Positions 35,547 to 44,290 of a DNA stretch of 49,108 nt are shown here, one piece after another. Made by a program: the position numbers and the translations under genes. The DNA is from Rhodococcus sp. (in: high G+C Gram-positive bacteria) (lineage in GTDB: Bacteria > Actinomycetota > Actinomycetes > Mycobacteriales > Mycobacteriaceae), in NCBI GenBank assembly GCA_004211695.1, contig SEEV01000006.1, positions 1 through 49,108 on the forward strand, given 5' to 3'. The notes beneath the pieces were generated by a model that made no database searches, was not told the DNA's origin, and was given only the letters and a program-made list of their open reading frames with translations. Position 1 is the stretch's first letter. Every line of letters begins with the position of its first letter.

Positions 35547-36371
35547 ATGACCGAATCCTCGTCGAGTCGAAAGGCTGAAATGGCGGACTACAAAACACTG
35601 AAACTGTCGAGGGACGGTCACGTGGGCGAACTGCAACTGTGCCGTCCCGACGTACTCAATCGATTCGACGGCGACCTGCTCGGAGAACTGGGCGGAGCAT
35701 TGACCGAGCTCGGCAGGGACCGCGACGTCCGCGCTGTGGTTCTCACCTCGACCGGACGGCACTTTTCTGCCGGGGGCGACACCGAGGCGATGCTCGCAGC
35801 CAACGACGATCTGCGGGTCCTGATGGAGCAGGTCGACGACGGGCGCCAGTTGTTCCGTACATTCGCCGATTTCCCGAAGCCGCTGGTGGTCGCTCTCCAC
35901 GGACACGTGTTCGGTGTGGCGACCAGCTTGGTCCTGACTGCCGATGCCATCGTCTCCGCCCCGTCGGTTCAGCTGTCCGATCCCCACGTCCACCTCGGGC
36001 TCGTTCCCGGAGACGGGGGCTGCGTGACATGGCCGGCCAACCTTCCGATGGTGCGCGCGAAGCGGCATCTGCTCTGGGGCGAACCGCTTCTCGCCGAAGA
36101 CGCCTACAAGCTGGGCATGGTCACCGAACTCGTCGACGCGCCTGAGGAAGTGGCACCGCTGGCTCGCTCACTCGCCGCACGGGTCGCCGAGCTCCCGCCG
36201 GCCGCCGTTCAACTCACGAAGCGAGCTCTCAACAAGGGCATGCACGCGCGAATCGACGAGGTCTTCGACACCGCCTTCTATCTCGAAGCAATCAGCGCTT
36301 CCACCGACGATCTACGCGAAGCAGTGAGCGCCTTCAAAGAAAAGAGGCCAGGATCATGGCAGGGACGATGA
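35547..36371 (+). CDS. Enoyl-CoA hydratase/isomerase family protein
   Basis: This 274-residue crotonase-fold protein has LQLCRPDVLNRFDGDLL, the oxyanion-hole region AVVLTSTGRHFSAGGDTEAML and HVFGVATSLVLTADAIVSA. The usual catalytic glutamates are replaced by Ser and His, and an acidic residue lies in GLVPGDGGC, so the reaction may be isomerisation or ring-directed rather than simple hydration. ATG 35547 follows GAGAGG; ATG 35580 is a second option. It overlaps the next ligase gene by 16 bp, forming an operon. Confidence 0.87.
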   Translation: MTESSSSRKAEMADYKTLKLSRDGHVGELQLCRPDVLNRFDGDLLGELGGALTELGRDRDVRAVVLTSTGRHFSAGGDTEAMLAANDDLRVLMEQVDDGRQLFRTFADFPKPLVVALHGHVFGVATSLVLTADAIVSAPSVQLSDPHVHLGLVPGDGGCVTWPANLPMVRAKRHLLWGEPLLAEDAYKLGMVTELVDAPEEVAPLARSLAARVAELPPAAVQLTKRALNKGMHARIDEVFDTAFYLEAISASTDDLREAVSAFKEKRPGSWQGR

Positions 36372-38005
36372 CGAGAATCGACAGCGCCGAGCACACCTCC
36401 CTCGAACAGGTGTGGGGCACCGATGTCCGCTCCTCGGAGTATGCGGGTCACCCAGGACTGCTCTATGATCCGCACCCGCGGTCCTTCGCCGAACTTCTAC
36501 TCGGCACCGAGCGGTGGAACGCCCGGACATATCTGGTGCAGGGCGACCGCCGCATCACCTTCGAACAGTTCTCACACTCGATTCCAGCTGCCTGCAAGCA
36601 CTTCCACGACCTCGGCGTCCATCGGGGCGACCGAGTCATGCTCCTCGCCTACAACAGTCCCGACTGGGTCCTCGCGTTGTGGTCGCTGTGGATGATCGGC
36701 GCGGTCCCCGTGCTCGGCAACCGATGGTGGAGTCCGCGCGAAATCGACAATGCCATCGAAGTGGCGTCACCACGGTGCGTTGTCACCGACATGCCGCAGC
36801 TGCCGGATTCGATCACCGTCCCCACGATGACGGTCGGCGATCTGCGTCGATTCTTCGACACCGACCAGTCAGAGCAGGCCGCCCGCCATCAGAACGACGC
36901 AGCGCCACAGGGAGACGAGGACGCAGCGGCCGTCATCCTCTTCACCTCCGGCAGTTCGGGTATGCCCAAAGCCGTCGAGCTGTCGCTCCGCTCCGTCATA
37001 GCCAATCAGCACAACCTGCTTCGGCGGTCCCGCCGCCTACCCCAGCAGCTGCCCGACGACGCACCGCAGGCATCCACCCTCGTCTGCACCCCCTTGTTCC
37101 ACATCGGCGGAATATCCAACCTCGTCACACAGCTGATCAACGGCGGAAAGATCGTCCTCAACGAGGGCAAATTCGACCCACAGCAGGTGCTCACGCTGAT
37201 CGAAGCGGAGAAGGTCCAGAGCTGGGGCGGAGTCCCCACGATGGCGAGCCGGGTCCTCGAGCACCCCGACTTCGACTCGTTCGACCTGTCGAGCTTGCGA
37301 TCCTGGCCGCTGGGCGGCGCCCCGGTGACGCCCGGGCTCCTCGAGCGGATGCAACGGAAGCTCCCCCAGCTTCGCGAGCGCGGACTCGGAAACACCTGGG
37401 GTATGACCGAATCGGGCGGATTCCTCACGGTCGCCGGGAACCGCGACCTCGCACAGTACCCCGGCACCGTAGGGCGGCCCTATCCCGTCGTGGAACTGAA
37501 GATCCTCGGTCCCGACGAGCGGGGAATCGGCGAGATTCTCGTGCGCTCACCAACTGTGATGCTCGGTTACATCGGGATCGACGACGGAACAGTCGATCCC
37601 GATGGCTGGCTTCACACCGGCGATCTCGGACACGTCAACGAGGCGGGCTACCTCTTCCTCGACGGCCGCAGCAAGGACATCGTCATCCGCGGCGGCGAGA
37701 ACATCGCCTGCGCCCACGTCGAGGCCGCACTCGCCGCCCACCCCGACATCATCGAAGTCGCGGCGATCGGTCTCCCGCACCCCGATCTCGGCGAAGAGTT
37801 GGCCGCCGTTGTCGTCTTCCGGCCGGGCAGCATACCGCCCACACCTGAAGCGTTGCGCGAATTTCTCACCGGAACCCTGGCGTACTTTGCGATTCCGACA
37901 CGGTGGCAGTTCCGAGACGCCCCCCTTCCCACGCTGGCCGGCGAGAAAGTCGACAAGAAGACCCTCGTCACCCAGTTCCCGACCGACAATGACGAGCGAG
38001 GCTGA
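36356..38005 (+). CDS. Acyl-CoA ligase (AMP-binding)
   Basis: This 549-residue adenylate-forming ligase has VILFTSGSSGMPKAVEL, NTWGMTESGG, GWLHTGDLGHVNEAGYLFLDGRSKDIVIRGGENIACAHVEAAL and the C-terminal LPTLAGEKVDKKTL with catalytic Lys. The P-loop has Ser and Met in place of the usual Thr and Arg/Lys (TSGSSGMPK), a normal variation. It is second in the plus operon crotonase-ligase-cassette 2-ligase. The next gene starts 6 bp after its stop. It likely activates the acid processed by the cassette enzymes. Confidence 0.92.
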   Translation: MAGTMTRIDSAEHTSLEQVWGTDVRSSEYAGHPGLLYDPHPRSFAELLLGTERWNARTYLVQGDRRITFEQFSHSIPAACKHFHDLGVHRGDRVMLLAYNSPDWVLALWSLWMIGAVPVLGNRWWSPREIDNAIEVASPRCVVTDMPQLPDSITVPTMTVGDLRRFFDTDQSEQAARHQNDAAPQGDEDAAAVILFTSGSSGMPKAVELSLRSVIANQHNLLRRSRRLPQQLPDDAPQASTLVCTPLFHIGGISNLVTQLINGGKIVLNEGKFDPQQVLTLIEAEKVQSWGGVPTMASRVLEHPDFDSFDLSSLRSWPLGGAPVTPGLLERMQRKLPQLRERGLGNTWGMTESGGFLTVAGNRDLAQYPGTVGRPYPVVELKILGPDERGIGEILVRSPTVMLGYIGIDDGTVDPDGWLHTGDLGHVNEAGYLFLDGRSKDIVIRGGENIACAHVEAALAAHPDIIEVAAIGLPHPDLGEELAAVVVFRPGSIPPTPEALREFLTGTLAYFAIPTRWQFRDAPLPTLAGEKVDKKTLVTQFPTDNDERG

Positions 38006-38011
38006 ATCACC

Positions 38012-39157
38012 GTGGTCCGTCTGACACCGCCCGACGAATACTTCACCCACCAGGTCTCCTACCCCCACGCCATGGTCGGATCCAGCGACCCGAGCTGGCG
38101 CGAACGGTACTGGATCAGCATCCAGGACGTCGAGAACAAGGACGTCGTTCTCAGCATCGGAATCGGGCAGTACCCGAACCAGGATGTGCAGGAGGCATTC
38201 GTGGCCCTGTCCTGCCGGGGCACGCAGCACAACCTCAGGCTTTCGAGGGCACTGGCACCCGAAAGTCACCTCATGGAGGTGGGCCCCCTGACCATCGAGG
38301 TGGTCAAGCCGCTCGAGGAGTTGCGCCTCACCCTGGAGCCGAACCCGTCCGGCATCGAATTCGACATCACGTGGTCCGGACGAATGGAGCCGACCCTGGA
38401 AGGGCGACATTTCCAGGTCAGTCGCGCGAAGGTCACCTACGACGCGGTCCGCTATGTACAGGTGGGGCGGGCCGCCGGCACTCTGACCGCACCGGACTAC
38501 GCGGCCACCCTGACACCGGAGACGTGGTGGGGCGAGCGCGACCACTCGTGGGGAACCCGACCGCTTCCCCGTGCGCAAGGTGCGCCTCCCGGGGAGCGGC
38601 CCGAGTGGAAGATGCTGATGTTCTGCCCACTGCAGCTGCCCGACTTCGGTCTCCACTTCTACTACTACGAGGCGGAACCGGGTCGACCCGTTCACCTTTC
38701 GGCCGCCTTCTCGAAGCCGATACGATCACCCGAAGGTGATCCCGAGGAATTGATCGTCGGTGTCGACCACGATCTGCGCTGGGTGGAAGGAGCACCGGCC
38801 GCAACTCTCGCCGGCGGCCGGATCACCCTCACGCTGGACAGCGGCAAGAAGCTCGAGTTCGAATTGACGGCACACCCCGGCCGGGCACATCTGCGCGGCG
38901 GCGGCTACGAAGGCTGGAACGGTTGGTACCAGGGCCATTGGAAGGGTGAGAACAGCCTCGAACACGACGTCTGGGACCTGGACGACAAGGACAACTTCTA
39001 CCGCTACGCAAAGGCCGGCAGCGACCACCTTGTGGAGGTCCGGCACAACGGCCAAGTCGGATACGGAGTCATGGAGTACATGGTCCTCCCAGGCTATGCG
39101 CGGTATCCGGAAGCCATCCCCCCGAAGCCCGTGAAGGCGAAGGCAAGCGATGCGTAG
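38012..39157 (+). CDS. Uncharacterised 'RDHSWG' protein (lipocalin/CrtC-like), cassette 2
   Basis: This 381-residue beta-rich protein is a distant paralogue of the one at 20210. It has the central WWGERDHSWGTRPLP (about 171-185), an early SWRERYWISIQD, aromatic FGLHFYYYEAEPG, and GGGYEGWNGWYQGHWKGE near the C-terminus. These Trp/Tyr-rich strands fit a ligand-binding beta-barrel of the CrtC/AttH type; no enzyme activity is known to me. It begins with GTG six bases after the ligase stop and overlaps the kinase start by 8 bp. It probably acts on, or binds, the same substrate as the kinase. Confidence 0.75.
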   Translation: MVRLTPPDEYFTHQVSYPHAMVGSSDPSWRERYWISIQDVENKDVVLSIGIGQYPNQDVQEAFVALSCRGTQHNLRLSRALAPESHLMEVGPLTIEVVKPLEELRLTLEPNPSGIEFDITWSGRMEPTLEGRHFQVSRAKVTYDAVRYVQVGRAAGTLTAPDYAATLTPETWWGERDHSWGTRPLPRAQGAPPGERPEWKMLMFCPLQLPDFGLHFYYYEAEPGRPVHLSAAFSKPIRSPEGDPEELIVGVDHDLRWVEGAPAATLAGGRITLTLDSGKKLEFELTAHPGRAHLRGGGYEGWNGWYQGHWKGENSLEHDVWDLDDKDNFYRYAKAGSDHLVEVRHNGQVGYGVMEYMVLPGYARYPEAIPPKPVKAKASDA

Positions 39158-40196
39158 CGCCGTGTGCGCCGAGGAACTGACGACCACCGAGCTGGCTGAC
39201 GCGCTGCGTGCGTTCCTCGGCCGGAATCTTCCGCCCGGCGCGGAACCCGAGATAGCGGCACTGCACCGGGCCGGGACCGGAAGCTCCAGGGAAAATTGGC
39301 CTTTCGACGCGACGTGGACCGAATCCGGAGAAAGGTCGACGCATCGACTCCTGATGCGACGGGACCCGACGAGCGCGGTGGTGGACACGGCCAGAAGCGC
39401 GGAGTTCCACCTTCTCGAAGCCCTCGAATCGACCTCGATTCCGGCACCGCGAGTCCGCTGGCTCGACGACGAGGGAACCGATCTGGCCCGGCCGACCATG
39501 ATCGGCGACCGCTACGACGGCAGCGCACACCGCGGGGTCCTTCGCGACAAGAATCCACTGCGATTGACGCCCGGGCAGCAGATCGCGCTTGCCCGAGACA
39601 TGTGTGACGTGCTGGGGCGACTCCACGCGGTGGATATCGACGCGCTCGGGTTGCGGCGCATCCTGCAAGTACCTGACGGCTCGCCGGCAGAGCACGAACT
39701 CGAACGATGGATCGCCGAACTCGGCCGCAACGAACTCGAACCGCAGCCGGGTCTGCACCTGTGCGCCGAGTGGCTACGTGACAACCTTCCGGCCCCGCCG
39801 GACCGACTCGTCCTCGTACACGGCGACTTCCGTCCGGCGAATGTGCTGGTGGACGGCGGCGAGTTCCGAGTACTTCTCGACTGGGAACTCGCCCGTCTCG
39901 GCGATCCATTGGACGATCTCGGGTGGTACACGACTCCGCTGTACCGAGGCGAGCACTTCGTACCCGGCCGGTGGACGCAGGAAGATTTTCTCGCGCGATA
40001 CACCGCCGCCACCGGCATCGATGTCGCGCCGAAGGCACTCACCTTCTGGCAGGTCCTGTCCACCTTCCGACTCGCGATCATTGCGCTCAACGGGGTCCGC
40101 AATTTCTGCGAGTGGGGATCGGACCGACCGGCGGCGCCCGTCGACTCACTGATCGCGAAGGTCGTCGATCAAGTACTCGCTGCGGAGAAAGGCTAA
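39150..40196 (+). CDS. APH-family phosphotransferase (kinase), cassette 2
   Basis: This 348-residue kinase of the aminoglycoside-phosphotransferase superfamily has all key motifs: RAGTGSSRENWPF (nucleotide loop), LVLVHGDFRPANVLVDG (Brenner motif with catalytic Asp and Asn) and LLDWELARLGDPLDDLGWY (metal-binding Asp). This subgroup is closest in style to ACAD10/11 kinase domains and LvaA, which phosphorylate the hydroxyl of 4-hydroxyacyl-CoA. It is less like an antibiotic kinase: there is no resistance context. It sits between acyl-CoA ligases with its cassette partners. Unlike the cassette 1 homologue, its catalytic loop is intact. Confidence 0.88.
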   Translation: MRSAVCAEELTTTELADALRAFLGRNLPPGAEPEIAALHRAGTGSSRENWPFDATWTESGERSTHRLLMRRDPTSAVVDTARSAEFHLLEALESTSIPAPRVRWLDDEGTDLARPTMIGDRYDGSAHRGVLRDKNPLRLTPGQQIALARDMCDVLGRLHAVDIDALGLRRILQVPDGSPAEHELERWIAELGRNELEPQPGLHLCAEWLRDNLPAPPDRLVLVHGDFRPANVLVDGGEFRVLLDWELARLGDPLDDLGWYTTPLYRGEHFVPGRWTQEDFLARYTAATGIDVAPKALTFWQVLSTFRLAIIALNGVRNFCEWGSDRPAAPVDSLIAKVVDQVLAAEKG

Positions 40197-40199
40197 ACG

Positions 40200-40664
40200 A
40201 TGCGCCCCACCCCACAGGAGATCATCTCCGGAATCTCGCGGATCTTGAAAGACACCATCGAACCCCAACTCACCGACGAACACGCACTCAACCGGCTTCG
40301 CGAGATCAGATCCGTTCTTGCACAGGTTGACTGGAATGATGCGACCATGAAGCTCGGGCGTGAGACCCAGGCGGTCGCGGAGTTGCTACAGGACTGGAGC
40401 GCATGGGCCGATGCCGACGACGCACGCTCGTCGGCATTCGCTGCACAGCGGACGCACATCGAGGAACTCCTCGACGCTCCGAATCGATCGGAGCACTACG
40501 AGCCGTTCGCTGCGCTCGAGGCACGGCACGCGCAGTACGAACGAATGGTCGTCGACGTATCGACTGCCACGTCCCAGTGGTCCCGCGACGGCAATGGGCG
40601 CGCAGAAGCGGCCGCACCGATCCTGCAGCACCTACGAGAGCACTACTCCACTCATCGCAGCTGA
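40200..40664 (+). CDS. 154-aa helical protein, cassette 2
   Basis: This small helical protein begins MRPTPQEIISGISRILKDTIEP and contains a long amphipathic middle part (NDATMKLGRETQAVAELLQDWSAWAD in pieces). It has the same length and position as the 22449 protein and a similar N-terminal pattern, though identity is low. It starts 3 bp after the kinase stop, so it is co-expressed with the kinase. A partner role is suggested by LvaB, the small partner of LvaA, as a functional analogy. Confidence 0.72.
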   Translation: MRPTPQEIISGISRILKDTIEPQLTDEHALNRLREIRSVLAQVDWNDATMKLGRETQAVAELLQDWSAWADADDARSSAFAAQRTHIEELLDAPNRSEHYEPFAALEARHAQYERMVVDVSTATSQWSRDGNGRAEAAAPILQHLREHYSTHRS

Positions 40665-40735
40665 CCCGACGCCGGCGACCGGTGTCGGTGGCGAGCGATG
40701 AGCCTGAACATCCCAGCGGAGCATCAGGAGATGCC

Positions 40736-42448
40736 GTGACACCACAAGAGCCTGCGGTTCAGGACGCCTCCACGCTCACCGAGGCGTTTCATCGCACCGT
40801 GGAGACGTGCGCCCAACACGTCGCAGTGACATGCGCCTGCAGCGGGCGGACCTTGACCTGGGCACAGTACGGGCACGAGGCCGCTGCCCTCGCCGATGGG
40901 TTCTCATCGATGGGGATTCGCGCCGGTGATCACGTCGTACTGATGCTCAGCAACCGGGCCGACTTCTACCTGGTCGACACGGCGCTGCTGCTGATTCGCG
41001 CTATCCCGGTGTCGGTGTACAACTCTCCGTCGATCGAACGGCTGAGCTACATCTGGGGGCACTGCAGCCCAGTGGCAGTCGTCGTCGAGGACGACACGCA
41101 ACTCGGTCGAGCGCGAGCGGCCGGTGCGGACAGCGGACACCATCCGCACCTGGTCGCGGTCGAGGAGGTACCGACCATCGGCGACCTCGTCATGCTCAGC
41201 GACCTGGCGGCGACGTCCCCCACCGACCTGGCCGAATTGTCCGGCCATGCCCGGCCGGATGACACGGCCACGATGCTCTACACCTCGGGTACGACCGGCG
41301 ACCCGAAAGGCGTACCGCTGACCCACCGGAATCTGTTGTTCGCCGCCCGGACCCTGACCAAACGGATGGGCATCAGCCTGCGCGGCCGCCGCCAGCTCTC
41401 GTACCTGCCGATGGCTCATATCGGAGAGCGCCTGGCCACCCACTACGTGCACATGCTCGAAGGCAGCGAGGTGACCTGCTGCGCGAACCTCGACTTCTTC
41501 CCTGAAACGCTGGCGCGAGCCAAGCCCCACATGCTGTTCGGCGCGCCGCGGATGTGGGAGAAGCTCTACGCCCGGATGCGGGATCTCGCCGCAACGAATC
41601 CGGGTGCCGACCCGACGGCGGCCGTTCCTGGGTCCGATGAAGCCCTCCAACGTCACTTGGAGACGATCGGCCTCGGGCACATCGACATCGCGATCGTGGG
41701 CTCGGCGCCACTCCCGCGTCACATCCACGAGTTCTGGCGTTCCGCCGGGATACCCCTTGCCGATTGCTACGGTCAGAGCGAAACATGCGGAGTCGGGACG
41801 TGGGATCCGCACGATCTCGTTCTCGGAACCTGCGGCAAGCCTTTCGACGGTGTGGACGTCGAGATCTCGGATCTCGGTGAGATCCTCATCCGGAGTGAGG
41901 CCGTGTTCGCCGGCTACTACCGCGATGTAACCCGGACCCGGATGGTTCTCGATTCCGATGGCTGGTTCCACACCCACGACCTGGGGTCGCTCGACCCGGA
42001 CGGCAATCTGACGGTCCGGGGCCGGTTGGACGACCTACTGGTACCGACGTCCGGACACAATGTCAGTCCGGCCCCGATTGAAGCGCGGTTGCTGCAGATC
42101 CCACTGGTGAGCCATGCCGTGCTGTGTGGCAGCGGCAAACCGTACATCACGGCCCTGCTCGTCCTCGATTCGGAAGCAGTCGCGAAATGGGCAGCCGACC
42201 TCGGCTGGGCGGAACGCTCGCTGACGACGCTTGCGACGGATCCGACGGTGCGGTCGGTTGTCAGCCGTCACATCGACGACATCAATGCGAGTCTGCCGGG
42301 GGCGGAACGGATCAAGTCCTTCGCATTACTTTCCGGCGGTGAGACCGAATGGGCGCCTGACACCCCTCTGATGACCGCGACCGGAAAGATCCGTCGGGCC
42401 CAAGTCCTGCAGCGGTACTCCGAGACCATCAAATCGATGTACACCTAG
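40736..42448 (+). CDS. Long-chain acyl-CoA ligase-type AMP-binding protein
   Basis: This protein of about 570 residues is of the long-chain fatty-acyl-CoA synthetase (FadD15-like) subgroup. It has TATMLYTSGTTGDPKGVPLTHRN, LSYLPMAHIGER, GQSETCG, GWFHTHDLGSLDPDGNLTVRGRLDDLLVP and a C-terminal LMTATGKIRRAQVLQRY. GTG 40736 is chosen because AGGAG lies five bases upstream; GTG 40682 and 40688 are also in frame. The far upstream open frame overlaps the 154-aa gene and is not coding. It ends the plus operon, 16 bp from the convergent epoxide-hydrolase-like gene. Confidence 0.9.
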   Translation: MTPQEPAVQDASTLTEAFHRTVETCAQHVAVTCACSGRTLTWAQYGHEAAALADGFSSMGIRAGDHVVLMLSNRADFYLVDTALLLIRAIPVSVYNSPSIERLSYIWGHCSPVAVVVEDDTQLGRARAAGADSGHHPHLVAVEEVPTIGDLVMLSDLAATSPTDLAELSGHARPDDTATMLYTSGTTGDPKGVPLTHRNLLFAARTLTKRMGISLRGRRQLSYLPMAHIGERLATHYVHMLEGSEVTCCANLDFFPETLARAKPHMLFGAPRMWEKLYARMRDLAATNPGADPTAAVPGSDEALQRHLETIGLGHIDIAIVGSAPLPRHIHEFWRSAGIPLADCYGQSETCGVGTWDPHDLVLGTCGKPFDGVDVEISDLGEILIRSEAVFAGYYRDVTRTRMVLDSDGWFHTHDLGSLDPDGNLTVRGRLDDLLVPTSGHNVSPAPIEARLLQIPLVSHAVLCGSGKPYITALLVLDSEAVAKWAADLGWAERSLTTLATDPTVRSVVSRHIDDINASLPGAERIKSFALLSGGETEWAPDTPLMTATGKIRRAQVLQRYSETIKSMYT

Positions 42449-42464
42449 CGGAAGTCCGTACTTC

Positions 42465-42857
42465 TCAGCTGACCGGCTCAACCGCCGCCTCGCGGCGAGC
42501 ACGCCACACCGCCATGTCGCAATAGTCGCGGACCACGGTGATGGAACCGTCTGCGTCCAGTTCGACGACACCGACGCACTCGATGGGCACCTCGCGTCCC
42601 GAGAACCAGAACCGGTCCACTCGCTCGAGCCACACGCGGTGGCCATCGACGGTGGCAGTCACAATGTCCCACTCCACTTTGTCGGAGGCGCCGAGGATCT
42701 TCGCGAATGTACCTGCGATGGCCTCACGCCCGCGCGCGGGCTCCTGGGGAACCGCAAAGTGGTATTCGCCGTCCGGTGTAAAGCACTCCGCGACAGCCGT
42801 GGCGTCTCGGTTGTGCACAGCGTCGAGGAAGGCCTGCACCGCACCGGGCAGGGTCAT
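42465..42857 (-). CDS. Limonene-1,2-epoxide hydrolase-like protein
   Basis: This 130-residue NTF2-fold protein has the limonene-1,2-epoxide hydrolase pattern. It shows AFLDAVHNRDATAVAECFTPDGEYH, GREAIAGTFAKI, VWLERVDRFWFSG (the Arg and Asp of the catalytic triad) and SITVVRDYCDMAVW (the second Asp). The family opens terpenoid or steroid epoxides to diols. ATG 42857 overlaps the stop of the FAD oxidoreductase (ATGA). It could hydrate an epoxide made by the cluster's oxygenases. A plain SnoaL-like cyclase or isomerase cannot be excluded. Confidence 0.82.
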   Translation of the reverse strand: MTLPGAVQAFLDAVHNRDATAVAECFTPDGEYHFAVPQEPARGREAIAGTFAKILGASDKVEWDIVTATVDGHRVWLERVDRFWFSGREVPIECVGVVELDADGSITVVRDYCDMAVWRARREAAVEPVS

Positions 42858-44290
42858 GACGCAGCTCCCGACCGGGTCACGTACGCGGCTTCTTCGCCGG
42901 CGATTCGGCCGAATCCGCACGCATTCGCCAGCGAATTTCCGCTGCCCATATAGGTTTCGCCGAGAATTCCGCCCGCGCATTCACCGGCGGCGAACAATCC
43001 GTCGATCACCGAACCGTCCTGCCGCAGCACCCGGGCCTTCTCATCGATCCGGAGGCCGCACGACGTCACGTTGACTGTAGCCGGACGAACCTCGACAGCG
43101 TAGAAGGGCGGCGTACTCAGCGGCATGAGGAACTTACCCGCCTTCCCGAAGTCCGTGTCTTCTCCGTTCGCGGCGATGGCGTTGTACCGCGACACCTCCC
43201 CTTCGAGGGTGTCTGCCGGCACCCCGATTGCCTCCGCGAGGGCGGACAGATCGTGAGCCGTCTTCGCCTTACCTGTCGCGATGTTTTCGTCGACGAGGTC
43301 TGCGGTGTAGTTCTTGGGACGGAACGGCGGATGGTTCGGCCACACCTGCTTGTAGCAGTCCCGATATCGGTCTGCCAGGTCGCTTGGCGGGCGCAATGCG
43401 GCGTCGTCGAAGACGACGAATGCACGATTGCCCCGCGCGCGTACCAACGTGTCGAGGATTCCGTACGGCGCGGTTTCGTCGCTGAATCGGCGGCCCGAAG
43501 GATCCAGCAGGATCGTCCATCCGGGCAGGAAAGCCTCGTTGAGCTTGGCGAAGTGGGGATCGAGTGTACGGAGCCCGCGGTCGAAGCCGGTGAGCTGGGC
43601 TCCGAGTTGCTCCGCGAAACCGATCGCATCGCCTCGGGATCCATCCGCACCGATGTACCACGTCCAGTCCGCCGTCCACGATGACGGAAAGTACTTCTGC
43701 AGCATCTCGGGGTTGGCGCCGAAGCCGCCCGTCGCGATGACGACGGCGTCGGCGGTGATCGTTTCACCTTCGGCGATTACCCCCGATACTTTGTCGCCGT
43801 CGGTGAGCAGTTGGTCGACCCGATGCCCCAATGCGACATCGACTCCCGCGCGTTGGCATGCCGCCGACAGTGCATTGACGAGGGATTGCCCTCCTCCGTC
43901 GACGCAGTGCGAACGCGGTCTGCGTTCGTCGCCGCCGAAGATCAGGCGATCGAAGAACTTCACCCCCCGTTCCGCCAGCCAGTCGATCGTCTCGCCACTC
44001 CGCGCGGTCAATCGCTTCACCGGGCCTGCTGCCACATCCCAATGGTTGAGCGACATGTACTCCTTGAACAGATCTGACGGGTCGTCCTCGATGCCCGCCT
44101 TCTGTTGGAGATGACTGCCACTTCCCATGACGACGCCGCCGGCCAGCCGTGACGAGCCGCCGACGACTCCCGTCGCCTCGCTGATCAACACACGTTCGCA
44201 ACCCTGCTCGACGGCTGATAGCGCCGCCGCGAGACCCGCTGCTCCGGCACCGATCACGATGACGTCGAAATCCGATTCGGACACTGTCAT
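42854..44290 (-). CDS. FAD-dependent oxidoreductase (fumarate reductase/KstD-type)
   Basis: This 478-residue flavoprotein is of the FAD-binding_2 family. The dinucleotide motif VIVIGAGAAGLAAALSA is at residues 10-26, with GGSSRLAGGVVMG, a mid-protein ATGGFGANPEML, RFSDETAPYG, and a C-terminal SVIDGLFAAGECAGGILGETYMGSGNSLANACGFGRIAG. This family includes 3-ketosteroid delta1-dehydrogenases and fumarate- or urocanate-type reductases that make or remove ring or conjugated double bonds. It is translated with the phosphatase upstream (4-bp overlap) and the epoxide-hydrolase-like protein downstream. Substrate unknown. Confidence 0.9.
   Translation of the reverse strand: MTVSESDFDVIVIGAGAAGLAAALSAVEQGCERVLISEATGVVGGSSRLAGGVVMGSGSHLQQKAGIEDDPSDLFKEYMSLNHWDVAAGPVKRLTARSGETIDWLAERGVKFFDRLIFGGDERRPRSHCVDGGGQSLVNALSAACQRAGVDVALGHRVDQLLTDGDKVSGVIAEGETITADAVVIATGGFGANPEMLQKYFPSSWTADWTWYIGADGSRGDAIGFAEQLGAQLTGFDRGLRTLDPHFAKLNEAFLPGWTILLDPSGRRFSDETAPYGILDTLVRARGNRAFVVFDDAALRPPSDLADRYRDCYKQVWPNHPPFRPKNYTADLVDENIATGKAKTAHDLSALAEAIGVPADTLEGEVSRYNAIAANGEDTDFGKAGKFLMPLSTPPFYAVEVRPATVNVTSCGLRIDEKARVLRQDGSVIDGLFAAGECAGGILGETYMGSGNSLANACGFGRIAGEEAAYVTRSGAAS

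Noticed and set aside
39150..40196. Antibiotic (aminoglycoside) resistance kinase
   Set aside because: The fold is shared, but the gene is embedded between acyl-CoA ligases with a conserved partner pair. The ACAD10/11- or LvaA-like role fits better.
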